Shown in pieces: positions 41,327 to 49,273 of a stretch of DNA of 49,273 nt. Below the pieces are notes generated by a model. It was not told the DNA's origin. It made no database searches and worked only from the letters and a program-made list of their open reading frames with translations. The DNA is from CAZFLY01 sp964519995. GTDB lineage: Bacteria > Planctomycetota > Phycisphaerae > Sedimentisphaerales > Anaerobacaceae. Every line of letters begins with the position of its first letter. The first letter of the stretch is position 1. The DNA lies in the NCBI GenBank assembly GCA_964519995.1, contig CAZFLY010000017.1, forward strand, positions 1 through 49,273. The letters run 5' to 3'. The translations under genes and the position numbers were made by a program.

Positions 41327-42202
41327 TCAGTCCAGGACGGCAAGGCCTTTTGTGAGGGCATACTGGCGGACGGATTGGATTTCTTCAAAAGTTGGTCGTC
41401 GATCAATTTTTGAGTGCAGATGGGCTTGGTAACAAGGACGATACTGACCCATCACATTAATGGTAGTGGAAGAACTGATTTCATCAGTTAAAAAATCTAT
41501 AATTTCATTACTACCTGCAAGGTTGTTCGGCAGGACTAAATGTCTGATTAAAAGGCCGAGTGTGGCAATGCCCTTTTTGACTTTGAGGTCGCCTACCTGT
41601 CGGTGCATTTCTTTGACAGCGGCGAAGTTTACCTGCGGATAGTCCGGTGCAGTTGAGAGCTCTTCAGCTACCTTAGAGTCTGAATACTTCATATCGGGCA
41701 TATAAATATCTATGTAGCCGTCAAGTAACTTCAGCGTTTCGACCGAATCATAGCCGCCAGTGTTATAAACTGTCGGCAGTGTCAGGCCCGACTTTCGCGC
41801 TAATTCAATCGCTGCTACAATCGCTGGGATAACGTGAGTGGGAGTTACAAAGTTTATATTGATACAACCCATTCTCTGTAAATCAAGCATGTGGTGAGTT
41901 AGTTGTTCGATTGTTGTTTTGTGTCCATAGCAGTGGTGGCTTATGTCGTAGTTCTGGCAGAAGATACAGCCCAGGTTACAGCCTGCGAAAAATATCGTTC
42001 CGGAGCCGCCGGTGCCGACAAGGACGCTTTCTTCGCCGAAATGCGGGCCTACAGAGCTAACGACGGGCAAATCGCCGATGCCACAAAATCCGGTTTGGCT
42101 TTTGCTGCGATGGACTCCGCATTTGCGCGGGCATAATGTGCAGGGATTCATCAGGTCCCAGAGTTGTCTTGTAGTCTCACTGAAAGAGTTGAGGTCGGCC
42201 AT
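41327..42202 (-). CDS. Radical SAM protein, PflX-like (COG1313)
   Basis: The 291-residue protein has an N-terminal 'CTLCPRKCGVHRSKSQTGFC' (about 21-40), the radical SAM triad in 'FFAGCNLGCIFCQNYDISHH' (about 72-91) and 'PTVYNTGGYDSVETLKLL'. This is the 'putative pyruvate formate-lyase activating enzyme' PflX type. The true substrate is unknown. It differs from the AmrS protein at 26820 by its length and lack of the C-terminal zinc-like cysteines. The stop is 41327; the ATG is preceded only by a weak site. SixA lies 41 bases upstream on the same strand, so they may be co-transcribed. Confidence 0.9.
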   Translation of the reverse strand: MADLNSFSETTRQLWDLMNPCTLCPRKCGVHRSKSQTGFCGIGDLPVVSSVGPHFGEESVLVGTGGSGTIFFAGCNLGCIFCQNYDISHHCYGHKTTIEQLTHHMLDLQRMGCININFVTPTHVIPAIVAAIELARKSGLTLPTVYNTGGYDSVETLKLLDGYIDIYMPDMKYSDSKVAEELSTAPDYPQVNFAAVKEMHRQVGDLKVKKGIATLGLLIRHLVLPNNLAGSNEIIDFLTDEISSSTTINVMGQYRPCYQAHLHSKIDRRPTFEEIQSVRQYALTKGLAVLD

Positions 42203-42243
42203 GATGAGGTCTCGCTTGTAAAACTCATTGTGTGCCTATAAAC

Positions 42244-42708
42244 TCAGGCAAGAAGCTGCGGTACAATTATCCATTCTATGTGCCATTGGTTTTCTTCGGA
42301 GCGGCCCAGGCATACTATACCGGCATTCTTGAAGGCGATTGTGCCTGCCGACTCAGAGCCAGTTAGAATCAGCGACGCCAGTTTGCTCAAGAAGGGCAGA
42401 TGTCCTACGATCATAATGTCTCCAGTGGCGGAAGTAAGCTTTTTTGCCAAAGCGTTCACATCATCGGTAGGCCCAAGACCATCGCGCTCAATTTGGATTT
42501 TCTTTATACTGATAGCCTCAGACAGAACCTCAGCGGTCTGGGCGGCTCGCTTCTTTCCACTGTGCCACAAATAATCTACATGAAGATTCAAAGGTTTAAT
42601 GAATGCTGCTACCTTCCTTATCTCTTGGAGACCATGCTCAGTTAGCGGCCGCTTCGGATCAACTTCTTTTGAAGCCGCTTTTGCGTGTTGGACAAGGTAT
42701 AGTCTCAT
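42244..42708 (-). CDS. sixA: Phosphohistidine phosphatase SixA
   Basis: The 154-residue protein is a one-domain histidine phosphatase that removes phosphate from phosphohistidine (for example in HPt domains). H8 in 'LYLVQHAKAASKE' replaces the usual RHG/RHA with QHA, typical of SixA. 'PLTEHGLQEIRKVA' (about 21-34), 'HSGKKRAAQTAEVL' (about 49-62) and 'DIMIVGHLPFLSKLA' (second catalytic His, about 96-110) complete the site. GGAATG precedes the ATG. Its target may be phosphorelays such as those in this window. Confidence 0.92.
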   Translation of the reverse strand: MRLYLVQHAKAASKEVDPKRPLTEHGLQEIRKVAAFIKPLNLHVDYLWHSGKKRAAQTAEVLSEAISIKKIQIERDGLGPTDDVNALAKKLTSATGDIMIVGHLPFLSKLASLILTGSESAGTIAFKNAGIVCLGRSEENQWHIEWIIVPQLLA

Positions 42709-43039
42709 TTTTCAACATTCCTTTGCCTTGGATTAGCAACTTACCTTTCAGTTGTATAAAGTTGTTTGGCGGTTAGTATATATTGTTTACTATCCATTTG
42801 ACAATGGGCAGTCAGATACCTGTGAGCTGTTGCCTGCTGGGTTTTGGATTGCCATTTATAAAATGAGTCTGTTCTGAAATTACCGCTTTACCCTGTAATG
42901 TGGTATCAAAACATTGAATAAAAGGGTGATTAACGGTATACTGTTCAGCCGAACGGCTTGGAGAGCCGAAAAAATGCGCATTTAGAATAGAACAGAGAGA
43001 TGACATTGCGCATCAAAAATATATAAGGCAAGATTATAA
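42709..43039. other. Divergent intergenic region
   Basis: No gene is supported; one 64-codon minus-strand frame lacks a ribosome site or likeness. A small stem CGGCT-TGGAG-AGCCG lies at 42954-42968. Promoters of sixA and the ECF sigma gene must be here. Confidence 0.5.
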
Positions 43040-43582
43040 ATGGAGAAGAATTTTAAGGAGAGTCGAGATTCGCTTACTGACCGACTTCGCGGCGGGGAGC
43101 GATCGGCTGCGGAGCAATTTGTTGATGAGTACTACGAGCGAATATATCTATTTATGCGAGGAATCGGGCATAGTCGTCAGGTCAGCGAAGACCTAACTCA
43201 AGAGACTTTTCTCCAGGCATGGTACCATATAAGTCAACTACGAGATGGGAAAGCGTTGAATGCGTGGCTGTATCGTATTGCAGGCAATGTTTCGAGGCTA
43301 TATTGGCGCAAGAACAAAGGTAGGGAGCCGGTCAGCATTGAAGAAGTTGCTATGCCAGAAAATAGCGAGGTTAAGTCGGATGAGATTGTGCATATAGAGG
43401 AGTTGAACAGGCTCAAAGACACTGTCGCCGGACTGCCCTGGAAATTGAGGCAAACAGTTGTTTTGCATTATATGCAACATATGACCATCGCCGAGGCTGC
43501 TGAAGCAGCGGGAGTAAGACAGGGCACATTCAAAAGCAGGCTGAACCGAGCTTTAAATATACTGAGAAAACAGTTTGTCTGA
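43040..43582 (+). CDS. ECF RNA polymerase sigma factor
   Basis: The 180-residue protein is a sigma-70 family ECF factor. Region 2 covers about 18-85 ('ERSAAEQFVDEYYERIYLFM', 'VSEDLTQETFLQAWYHI', 'LNAWLYRIAGNVSRLYWRK'). Region 4 covers about 118-175 with HTH 'HMTIAEAAEAAGVRQGTFKS'. It should direct a small regulon. A membrane protein gene follows after 78 bases on the same strand and is its likely anti-sigma or sensor partner. Confidence 0.93.
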   Translation: MEKNFKESRDSLTDRLRGGERSAAEQFVDEYYERIYLFMRGIGHSRQVSEDLTQETFLQAWYHISQLRDGKALNAWLYRIAGNVSRLYWRKNKGREPVSIEEVAMPENSEVKSDEIVHIEELNRLKDTVAGLPWKLRQTVVLHYMQHMTIAEAAEAAGVRQGTFKSRLNRALNILRKQFV

Positions 43583-43660
43583 AGAGCATATAATCTATGG
43601 AATGAGTTTCGCGGATTGTGGCAATGAGCTCCAAGACATCTGAGAAAGGTAGGGGTCGAG

Positions 43661-44197
43661 ATGAATGAGGATAAGATGGAGAAGTTGCTAGGTGAGCTTG
43701 GGAAACAAATAGCCGAGCCTGTGCGACCAGACCTTGTCGAAGATATAAAAAACCGGATTCCCCATGATCTCATTGCTCATAAAGGTGGATTGGACACAAT
43801 CAACATCATAATTCATCTCAAAATAAACAAACTTACCGCCGCGGCGGCAATAATCATAACGGTAATTTTATGCCTCACGTTTTTCGGCATCAATAGTTCG
43901 GAGCATGATAGTCTGTACGAAGACTTGAAGGTATTGGTTGGTTATCTTCCAGGAGCAGGAGCCGGCAGAAGCGATGTGCTGGCCGGTTTATCCACGTATT
44001 ACGATGACCAGGTCAGTAAGGGCAAAGATGTTGCATATTACGGTGACATTATTAAGCCTAAGGATAGTGCTGCAGTGCTGATGCACTGGAGACTCGAAAA
44101 TGGCAAGTACAGAGTGATTTTCGGTGACCTGCATGTAGAGGAGGTTACCGCCGAACAACTGATAAAACTGCAAGCCAGGATGCTTCAGCCAAAGTGA
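43661..44197 (+). CDS. Single-pass membrane protein, likely partner of the ECF sigma factor
   Basis: The 178-residue protein has a cytosolic N-terminus (1-60, 'MNEDKMEKLLGELGKQIAEP'), one membrane helix (about 65-84, 'LTAAAAIIITVILCLTFFGI') and a periplasmic C-terminus. A GGGGTCGAG site precedes the ATG. The cytosolic part is too short for a zinc-bound anti-sigma domain and lacks HxxxCxxC. By position it is the anti-sigma or regulatory partner of the ECF factor; the family is not recognised. It resembles small planctomycete 'sigma-partner' membrane proteins in layout. Confidence 0.7.
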   Translation: MNEDKMEKLLGELGKQIAEPVRPDLVEDIKNRIPHDLIAHKGGLDTINIIIHLKINKLTAAAAIIITVILCLTFFGINSSEHDSLYEDLKVLVGYLPGAGAGRSDVLAGLSTYYDDQVSKGKDVAYYGDIIKPKDSAAVLMHWRLENGKYRVIFGDLHVEEVTAEQLIKLQARMLQPK

Positions 44198-44271
44198 AAA
44201 TAAGTCACTGTCAGTTTCAAGCAACCTCGTCGCTTATTTGGCGTAAACCGCATACCTATCCGTGATATGAG

Positions 44272-44850
44272 CTAATAGACGATTGCGATAGCTTCTTCAA
44301 TCTGCTGTATGATCGCATTAATGTCGGAAGGATCGGATACATAGCCATCGAAGCCTTTGTGCAGCAAAGCAGTTGACTCAGAATCACTTAAATTGTTGGC
44401 AATAGCTATAGTCTTTATAGTCTGCAGGTCTTCGTGAGCGAGGATGGTCGAACATATTCCGTTCACATTTATGTCTTTAGCTAAAAGGTTTATCAGCAGA
44501 ACGTGTGGTGCAAATCTCTGAGTTGACAAACCGGCCTCGAAGTTGTTATCGACTGTTTGGACTTCATAGTCGGCCTGTGTTCCCAATTCCTCTGCAAGAG
44601 TCGAGGCGGCTTTTTCGTTACTGTCTACTATGAGTACACGTATATTGCCGACAGGAAGTGCCGCGGTGGGAATATTATTTGCTTTCATAAAGCGAAGCAG
44701 CTCGCTTACAGGTATGCGACGGTCTTTGCTGCCTGGGATTCGATAGCCTCTGAGCTGGCCGCTGTCAAACCACTTTGATACCGTCCTCGGAGCGACATTG
44801 CAGATTTTAGCCACATCGCCCGTGGTTAGTACATTCTTGCCTTTTGCCAT
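44272..44850 (-). CDS. HTH (excisionase-type) protein with pseudo-receiver domain
   Basis: The 192-residue protein has an N-terminal MerR/excisionase-like helix-turn-helix 'LTTGDVAKICNVAPRTVSKW' (about 8-27) with 'YRIPGSKDRRIPVSELLRFM', then a receiver-like domain (about 68-190, 'RVLIVDSNEKAASTLAEELG'). The phosphoacceptor position ('HVLLINLLAKD') has Asn instead of Asp and the usual conserved Lys is not seen, so it is a pseudo-receiver that probably binds partners without phosphorylation. This architecture is common in Planctomycetota. GGGAA precedes the ATG. It is monocistronic. Confidence 0.85.
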   Translation of the reverse strand: MAKGKNVLTTGDVAKICNVAPRTVSKWFDSGQLRGYRIPGSKDRRIPVSELLRFMKANNIPTAALPVGNIRVLIVDSNEKAASTLAEELGTQADYEVQTVDNNFEAGLSTQRFAPHVLLINLLAKDINVNGICSTILAHEDLQTIKTIAIANNLSDSESTALLHKGFDGYVSDPSDINAIIQQIEEAIAIVY

Positions 44851-45157
44851 CTTTCGATTCCCGTTGCTACGTGCTGTAAACTATGCACTTACACCGTAAT
44901 CTAATTCGGCTGCTGAGCCTGAACCATTTAACAGAGAAAAGGCAATATTGGTTTGGTGGCTTATAATGAAGTGCCTTTTTGAAGACACGTCCTATAAATA
45001 TTCTCTGGCTTTTACCCTAAAAGTGAATAGCGAAATGCGAATGTTGTAACTGTATGAATCTTTGAGGCGGGAAATTGTCTTGGATTTGGTGTGCACACGT
45101 AGTAAAATCACGATCTTAGAATTAGCCTTTGTTTTTTTTGAGGAGGATACTTCGCTT
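44851..45157. other. Divergent intergenic region
   Basis: No gene is seen. It carries promoters for the HTH protein (minus) and the aminotransferase (plus). A GGTGTGCACAC element near 45088-45098 recalls the hairpin at 199-215. Confidence 0.5.
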
Positions 45158-46288
45158 ATGCGGATATATCTTTCGCGTCCAGACCTCACTGCACAAGAAA
45201 TCCAGGCGGTCAGTACGGTTCTCCGTAGTCCCGACCTCTCACTTGGGCCTAAATTAATTGAATTTGAAAAAGCGTTAGCCAGTTACATTGGAACAAAGAG
45301 AGCTGTGGCCGTCAACAGCGGTACAAGCGGATTGTTTCTGTGTATGTTGGCCTTGGGGATTGGACAGGGCGATGAGGTTATAACCACCCCATTTACTTTC
45401 ATAGCGTCAGCGACGCCGATTTTGATGGTAGGAGCGAGCCCGGTATTTGTCGATATTGACCCTGTGAGCCTGAATATTGAACTGTCGAAGCTCGAGTCGA
45501 GAATTACAGACAGGACAAAGGCCATTCTTGCTGTGGAGATATTTGGCAATCCATTTGGGATTGATAGGGTTTGTGAGATTGCCCGGAAACATAATCTTGT
45601 TGTTATCGATGATAGCTGCGAGGCGCTCGGCTCGGCGCTGAATGGAAAGATGGTCGGGACGTTCGGCAAAATGAGTGTGTTTGGCTTTTATCCCAACAAA
45701 CAGATTACCACCGGCGAAGGAGGAATGATCCTGACCAACGATGAAGATTTGGCTGATGTTTGTGTGTCACTTCGTAACCAGGGCAGAGGTAAAAACTCTG
45801 CTTGGCTGGCGCACGAGCGGCTCGGCTACAACTTTCGTCTAAGTGACATAAACTGTGCTCTTGGCATTGCTCAGCTCTCCAGGATCGATGAGATCAAGGC
45901 GAAACGTCGGCAGGTTGCTATATGGTATCAGGAAATACTGGCAGATGAAGAACGATTGGTTGTGCCTGCTGAGCCAGAAGGTTGTGACATGAGCTGGTTT
46001 GTCTTTGTTGTCCGGCTCAGGGAGGATTTCACCATGCAGCAGCGTGACCGCATTTTGCAGGTAATGATGAATCGTGGCATTCAGGTGAGTAACTATTTTC
46101 CGCCTGTCCATCTTCAGCCATTTATGGTGCAGCAATTTGGCTACCGAAAGGGTGATTTCCCCATTGCGGAATCCGTCAGCGAAAGGACCATAGCGCTACC
46201 TTTCTACAATAATCTCGCCAAGGATGATGTCGCAGTTGTGTGTAGGGAGTTGACAGAAGTATTGGACATAGAGCTGTCTGTTTCTTGA
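45158..46288 (+). CDS. DegT/DnrJ/EryC1/StrS-family aminotransferase
   Basis: From the ATG at 45158 (GAGGAGG about 12 bases before) the protein has about 376 residues; the frame extends upstream without likeness. 'MRIYLSRPDLTAQEIQAVST' opens the family. Key parts are 'AVAVNSGTSGLFLCMLALGI', 'TPFTFIASATPILMVGASPV', 'VIDDSCEALGS' (PLP-site Asp) and PLP lysine 'FGFYPNKQITTGEGGMI'. Such enzymes aminate keto sugars for surface polysaccharides. No sugar synthesis genes lie nearby, so the substrate is unknown. It is monocistronic. Confidence 0.93.
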   Translation: MRIYLSRPDLTAQEIQAVSTVLRSPDLSLGPKLIEFEKALASYIGTKRAVAVNSGTSGLFLCMLALGIGQGDEVITTPFTFIASATPILMVGASPVFVDIDPVSLNIELSKLESRITDRTKAILAVEIFGNPFGIDRVCEIARKHNLVVIDDSCEALGSALNGKMVGTFGKMSVFGFYPNKQITTGEGGMILTNDEDLADVCVSLRNQGRGKNSAWLAHERLGYNFRLSDINCALGIAQLSRIDEIKAKRRQVAIWYQEILADEERLVVPAEPEGCDMSWFVFVVRLREDFTMQQRDRILQVMMNRGIQVSNYFPPVHLQPFMVQQFGYRKGDFPIAESVSERTIALPFYNNLAKDDVAVVCRELTEVLDIELSVS

Positions 46289-46442
46289 TTCAGGTTAATG
46301 TAATGTTTGTGGTTTTGTATTTGGCGTGATTAGTTTTTTATATTAGATATTTAGTAGAGACGGGTGTTGGAGACCGGCTGGGGAGGGCCCGATAAACAAC
46401 ATACAACTATTATTATTATCTTCGGAAGGGAGGAAAATTTTG

Positions 46443-46718
46443 ATGAGGGGCTGGAGGAGCAAATTAGTTTTTCTGCTTATTTTCTATTTCTTGGGATTCG
46501 CTACCGCAATTTACTATCTGGCACCAGCACCTGAAAATCGGTCGGCTCGGCTTTTTGAAAACACTTCTGCATTTTCAGCGCTGAAGTCAGACGATTTTGC
46601 GCAGTCGTTTAACGCTGGCTTACACAAGTGCGTTGATTTTGGTAAAGACGCTGCTTGGCGGACAGCTAATTTTATCAGAGAAAAGATCGAAGAACAGCGG
46701 CTTGGCAGGGAAGGCTGA
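46443..46718 (+). CDS. Small membrane-anchored protein of unknown function
   Basis: The 91-residue protein starts at the ATG at 46443, with GGAAGGGAGG in front. It has one membrane segment (about 8-27, 'LVFLLIFYFLGFATAIYYLA') and a soluble tail with 'FINxHKCVDFGKDAAW'-like helix near 55-75. The family is not recognised. An intrinsic terminator lies downstream at 46811-46845. Confidence 0.7.
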   Translation: MRGWRSKLVFLLIFYFLGFATAIYYLAPAPENRSARLFENTSAFSALKSDDFAQSFNAGLHKCVDFGKDAAWRTANFIREKIEEQRLGREG

Positions 46719-46810
46719 AAAGCTGATGGGATAATAAAACTGCAAAGCTGCAATTATCTGCATATATAGAGTCCGAATTTCAAAGGGGGGGGCGTATATG
46801 CAAAACTCTT

Positions 46811-46845
46811 GGCCGTGGGTTGTTAGAGGCCCGCGGCCATATTTT
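46811..46845 (+). terminator. Intrinsic terminator
   Basis: GGCCGTGGG (46811-46819) pairs with CCCGCGGCC (46830-46838) through one G-U pair and is followed by ATATTTTT. It ends the small membrane protein gene. Confidence 0.7.
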
Positions 46846-47008
46846 TCAGGCTTCGTCTGCGTCACACGAAAGACCGCGTTTGTGTCAAATATTGAGATTG
46901 ACACTTCTGTGCAACGTGCCCAAAATGTATCCGACTATGACAGGTTATGTTGACCCGTTCTATTTTTAGTTGCGTTCGATCGCTGGTCTTTTACGAAAGG
47001 AGTCATTT

Positions 47009-47683
47009 ATGTCAAACAAGCTCGCAAATACAATCATTCTTTCGCTTTGTCTGGCCCTCTTATTCGCCATAGGTTGCGGCAAGCGAGAAGAAGAGCAGCA
47101 AAGCCAGCAAGAAGCAAAGAGTACGACTCCCGCACAGCCAACCATGCCGACAGAGGAGCAATTTGCCGCTGCGGCCGAGAAGACGCAGCAAGCGTTGGCT
47201 CAGGCGAACCAGGGCAAGGTAGTCGAATCTGTTGATTTCCGAAAGCTCAAAGAGCTTCTACCTGAGAGTTTGGCGGGAATGACGCGTGCCGATGCCTCTG
47301 GTGCACGCAACAAGATGATGGGGATTGATGTCTCAAACGCAGAGGCTGTGTACGAGGCAACAGGTGACTCCTCTAAAAGGATTACAGTTATGATAATGGA
47401 CATGGGTAATGTCACTGGCCCGATGAGAATGAGTATGGCAGCTTGGGCAATGGCTGATTTCGAACACGAGACCGATTCTGGCTACGAGAAGACCACAACC
47501 CACAAGGGCTATAAAGGAGTAGAGGAGCTTGACCGTGAAAACCAAGAGGCAGTGTTCCGCGTCTTTGTAGCGGACCGGTTCATCGTAGAAGTCGAGGGCT
47601 CAAACGTTCCAATGGCGACGGTCAAAAAGGCGATAGACAACATCGACCTCTCCGGACTCGCTGCTCTATCAGCCGGCAAGTAA
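47009..47683 (+). CDS. Lipoprotein of unknown function
   Basis: I start at the ATG at 47009 because AAAGGAG stands eight bases before it. The 224-residue protein opens with a type-II signal peptide ending in the lipobox 'LLFAIGC' (C23), then a Gln/Glu-rich linker ('KREEEQQSQQEAKSTTPAQP'). A folded region follows with 'LKELLPESLAGMTRADASGA' and a C-terminal 'FIVEVEGSNVPMATVKKAID'. The body is like the 'transposase-free' hypothetical lipoproteins common in Gram-negative genomes; no function is known. A hairpin terminator lies at 47774-47799. Confidence 0.88.
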   Translation: MSNKLANTIILSLCLALLFAIGCGKREEEQQSQQEAKSTTPAQPTMPTEEQFAAAAEKTQQALAQANQGKVVESVDFRKLKELLPESLAGMTRADASGARNKMMGIDVSNAEAVYEATGDSSKRITVMIMDMGNVTGPMRMSMAAWAMADFEHETDSGYEKTTTHKGYKGVEELDRENQEAVFRVFVADRFIVEVEGSNVPMATVKKAIDNIDLSGLAALSAGK

Positions 47684-47773
47684 TGTAGGTCGTTTGCTGA
47701 AGTTGTCCACTGTGCATGCTTTGGATTTCTTCACAGCAAAGTCGCCTTATTTTAGCCGTAAAAGTGTATACAA

Positions 47774-47799
47774 AAGGCCGAGCAGAATAGCCCGGCCTT
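47774..47799. terminator. Hairpin terminator candidate
   Basis: AAGGCCG (47774-47780) and CGGCCTT (47793-47799) form a 7-bp stem about 90 bases after the lipoprotein stop. The tail 'AGAG' lacks a U-run, so strength is uncertain. Confidence 0.5.
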
Positions 47800-47836
47800 A
47801 GAGTTGACATAACTCTGATGCTATTCAATGTTGAAC

Positions 47837-48036
47837 TTAATTGTTCGTATGCTCGTCTGCAGGAACTAAGCTATCAATGAGATCCTGCAGTTTTTGCTCG
47901 CTGACCGGACCGTTGATGGCAATGACCATGTATGTGTCCACACGACTGTTATATAAAAGCACTTATGTCCGGAGTTTTAGGCATACTGAAAATGACGGTT
48001 TGGCAAAAAAAATCCCGCTTTGAGTTATTATAAGGT
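47837..48036 (-). pseudogene. Frameshifted gene remnant
   Basis: On the minus strand, two adjacent frames read 'FCQTVIFSMPKTPDISAFI' and then, after a stop and frame change, 'YNSRVDTYMVIAINGPVSEQ' and 'KLQDLIDSLVPADEHTNN'. Together they look like the C-terminus of one protein broken by a small indel. No start or 5' part is seen. I do not recognise the family. It is a dead fragment, not a working gene. Confidence 0.35.
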
Positions 48037-48104
48037 CACTATTGTGAGAAGATAGGAAAGAACACTTTGTTTAATAAAATCGGCACAGGATTTTAAAATG
48101 GTCT

Positions 48105-49211
48105 CTATTGATTTATGCACTTGAAGGATTCGGGGTATCTGGCTAATTTTTCCCTGTCCTCAGCCGATATGTCGATGGTGTACTTTCCAACTTGTTTGAT
48201 TGCGTTAAGGAAACGATCGGTCATCTTTTTGTTAAGTTCGTAGCTGTAGTCCTGAAACGCGATTTTAGTATCGCCTGTAATCCGCGCATTGACATCCAGT
48301 ACTTTAGCTGGCGTATTACAGTCAAAATCAAACGTCTCGATACATAACGTTCTCACATCAGGATTTTGCATTGTCTTGTAATGGATTCGAAGGTCATTCA
48401 CGTCATATACGATACTCCATTGTGTATGGCTTGGGATAGTGGCATCGCTCAGGACGCTAAAGGCGCGACGTATTAAAGGCAGCTCGACTTTTTTACTTTG
48501 AGTCTTCATGGAATTGGCTGCCAAAGCAAATAAAGCGCTGGTGTCATAAATGAGACTCGTGGGGACCAGTCTGTTTCCGCCGAATCCCCGGTATTGTGAC
48601 AGAGAGTTGACTGATTCCTGGTAAAGGCCGTTTTGAATTAAAGCGATTTTCAGGGTCTTTTTTGTATATGCAACGCGTTTGCCGCCTAAGAATTCTATTA
48701 CTGCCACGTCACCGGTTCTGTCGCAGGCCAGATAATTGAGATACGTCAGAGCGCTGCCAATCCTGATATGCTCATCGCTTTCGATCACTTCCTTTACGGA
48801 AGCGCAGTTGTCGAGCTGATACTGTATCCACTGTAGCTCGGTGACGGCGGTCCGCTCATCCGGTTCTGGATACTTCCCTTCCTGATACATAAGCGCCATT
48901 TCGACCACCAGGCCGGCCTCGTTCATGCCACCACAGGGAAACTCGTGTGCGAATTGGTTGAATGTAATACTCCCATACCTGGATGTCCATGTGGCTGCCT
49001 TCTCGTTAGGATCGATGAACGCGGTCTTGGACAAGTTTCTTTTGTTCACGGTTATAACGCCGAATCCGATATCGAAGTCGTAGTTTCTGCCCACTACAAC
49101 ATTCGGTTCTTCGCCGAGACAAAATATGGTGCAGGCGCATAAGTTGCTGTTGAGTAATAGTAGGACTTGCAAGATGATTACATGAAGTAGTCTGAAACGG
49201 ATTGTTCTCAT
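48105..49211 (-). CDS. Secreted Ntn-type amidase, choloylglycine hydrolase/penicillin V acylase-like
   Basis: The 368-residue protein has a signal peptide (about 1-26, 'LLHVIILQVLLLLNSNLCA') that ends just before C27 in 'CTIFCLGEEPNVVVGRNYDF'. In this family a processed N-terminal Cys is the nucleophile, and 'GRNYDF' follows it. Further family features are 'FNQFAHEFPCGGMNEAGLVV' (about 83-102) and 'LNYLACDRTGDVAVIEFLGG' (about 156-175). It should cleave linear amides outside the cytosol; bile salts are unlikely in a free-living organism. The gene stands at the window end, without a recognisable partner. Confidence 0.88.
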   Translation of the reverse strand: MRTIRFRLLHVIILQVLLLLNSNLCACTIFCLGEEPNVVVGRNYDFDIGFGVITVNKRNLSKTAFIDPNEKAATWTSRYGSITFNQFAHEFPCGGMNEAGLVVEMALMYQEGKYPEPDERTAVTELQWIQYQLDNCASVKEVIESDEHIRIGSALTYLNYLACDRTGDVAVIEFLGGKRVAYTKKTLKIALIQNGLYQESVNSLSQYRGFGGNRLVPTSLIYDTSALFALAANSMKTQSKKVELPLIRRAFSVLSDATIPSHTQWSIVYDVNDLRIHYKTMQNPDVRTLCIETFDFDCNTPAKVLDVNARITGDTKIAFQDYSYELNKKMTDRFLNAIKQVGKYTIDISAEDREKLARYPESFKCINQ

Positions 49212-49273
49212 CGCTTTGTAGTAGTCAACTTTCGCACTTTTTAGGCGGCTGGTTTTAATGATTTATCAATACA

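Noticed and set aside
41327..42202. A second AmrS-type radical SAM enzyme
   Set aside because: The N-terminal CTLCPRKCG and the length fit PflX (COG1313), and there is no AmrA/AmrB next door.
1..49273. tRNA or rRNA genes
   Set aside because: I looked for T-loop GTTCGA(A/T)TC-type motifs and rRNA-like blocks on both strands by eye and found none; a tRNAscan run would settle this.

Overview
The window looks like a chromosomal segment of a free-living, probably motile, Gram-negative-type bacterium. I infer Planctomycetota, class Phycisphaerae (Sedimentisphaerales-like). The signs are a secreted beta-helix protein ending in a dockerin-like 'GDINGDCKVNFIDFQ' tail, a planctomycete-style HTH/pseudo-receiver protein, an ECF sigma factor with a small membrane partner, and a meso-DAP pathway gene (dapF). 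No rRNA, tRNA or CRISPR array was recognised, so the placement rests on protein style only.

Layout. 1-5.6 kb: a secreted beta-barrel-type protein, a Cys-rich DUF3795 protein, a sigma-54 response regulator/histidine kinase pair, a PilZ protein and dapF. 6.1-9.4 kb: a minus-strand flagellar group (fliA, flhG, a divergent FlgB-like rod protein, an unknown ORF) and a MerR regulator. 9.9-14.9 kb: a GAF-GGDEF protein, the beta-helix protein and a TraB-family membrane protein. 15.5-20.4 kb: a stand-alone EF-Tu domain-2-like protein, a membrane HNH nuclease with an unknown partner, truncated genes, a REP hairpin array around a Y1/RAYT transposase, a thioferritin (DPSL) and a cytochrome b5-like protein. 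20.7-26.4 kb: a likely operon polX - THEP1 NTPase - SagB-type oxidoreductase - Clp1/Grc3-like kinase - acyl-CoA synthetase. 26.8-33.5 kb: a tightly overlapping AmmeMemoRadiSam operon (radical SAM AmrS, 60-aa Tat-signal protein, AmrB-AmrA fusion, 1310-aa membrane redox protein). 33.5-37.3 kb: DUF2905, a DUF72 gene carrying an in-frame palindromic repeat, and typA. 37.8-41.2 kb: two winged-helix proteins with TIR-like/deoxyribosyltransferase-like domains (possible defence genes), then a GIY-YIG nuclease whose start and stop both lie in hairpin repeats, then a palindrome-rich repeat island. 41.3-49.2 kb: PflX-like radical SAM, SixA, ECF sigma/membrane partner, HTH/pseudo-receiver, DegT aminotransferase, a small membrane protein, a lipoprotein and a secreted Ntn-type amidase.

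The strongest candidates for under-described biology are: (1) the GIY-YIG nuclease bounded by a 37-bp-period hairpin array; (2) the RAYT-linked hairpin family whose stems vary with pairing kept while the loop CAC(A/G)GGT stays constant; (3) the AmmeMemoRadiSam operon with a Tat microprotein and a giant flavinylated NosR-like fusion; (4) the pair of winged-helix nucleotide-hydrolase-like proteins; (5) a palindromic repeat that has become an in-frame insertion in a DUF72 protein. All function statements come from reading the sequence and recognising families by eye; no searches were run.
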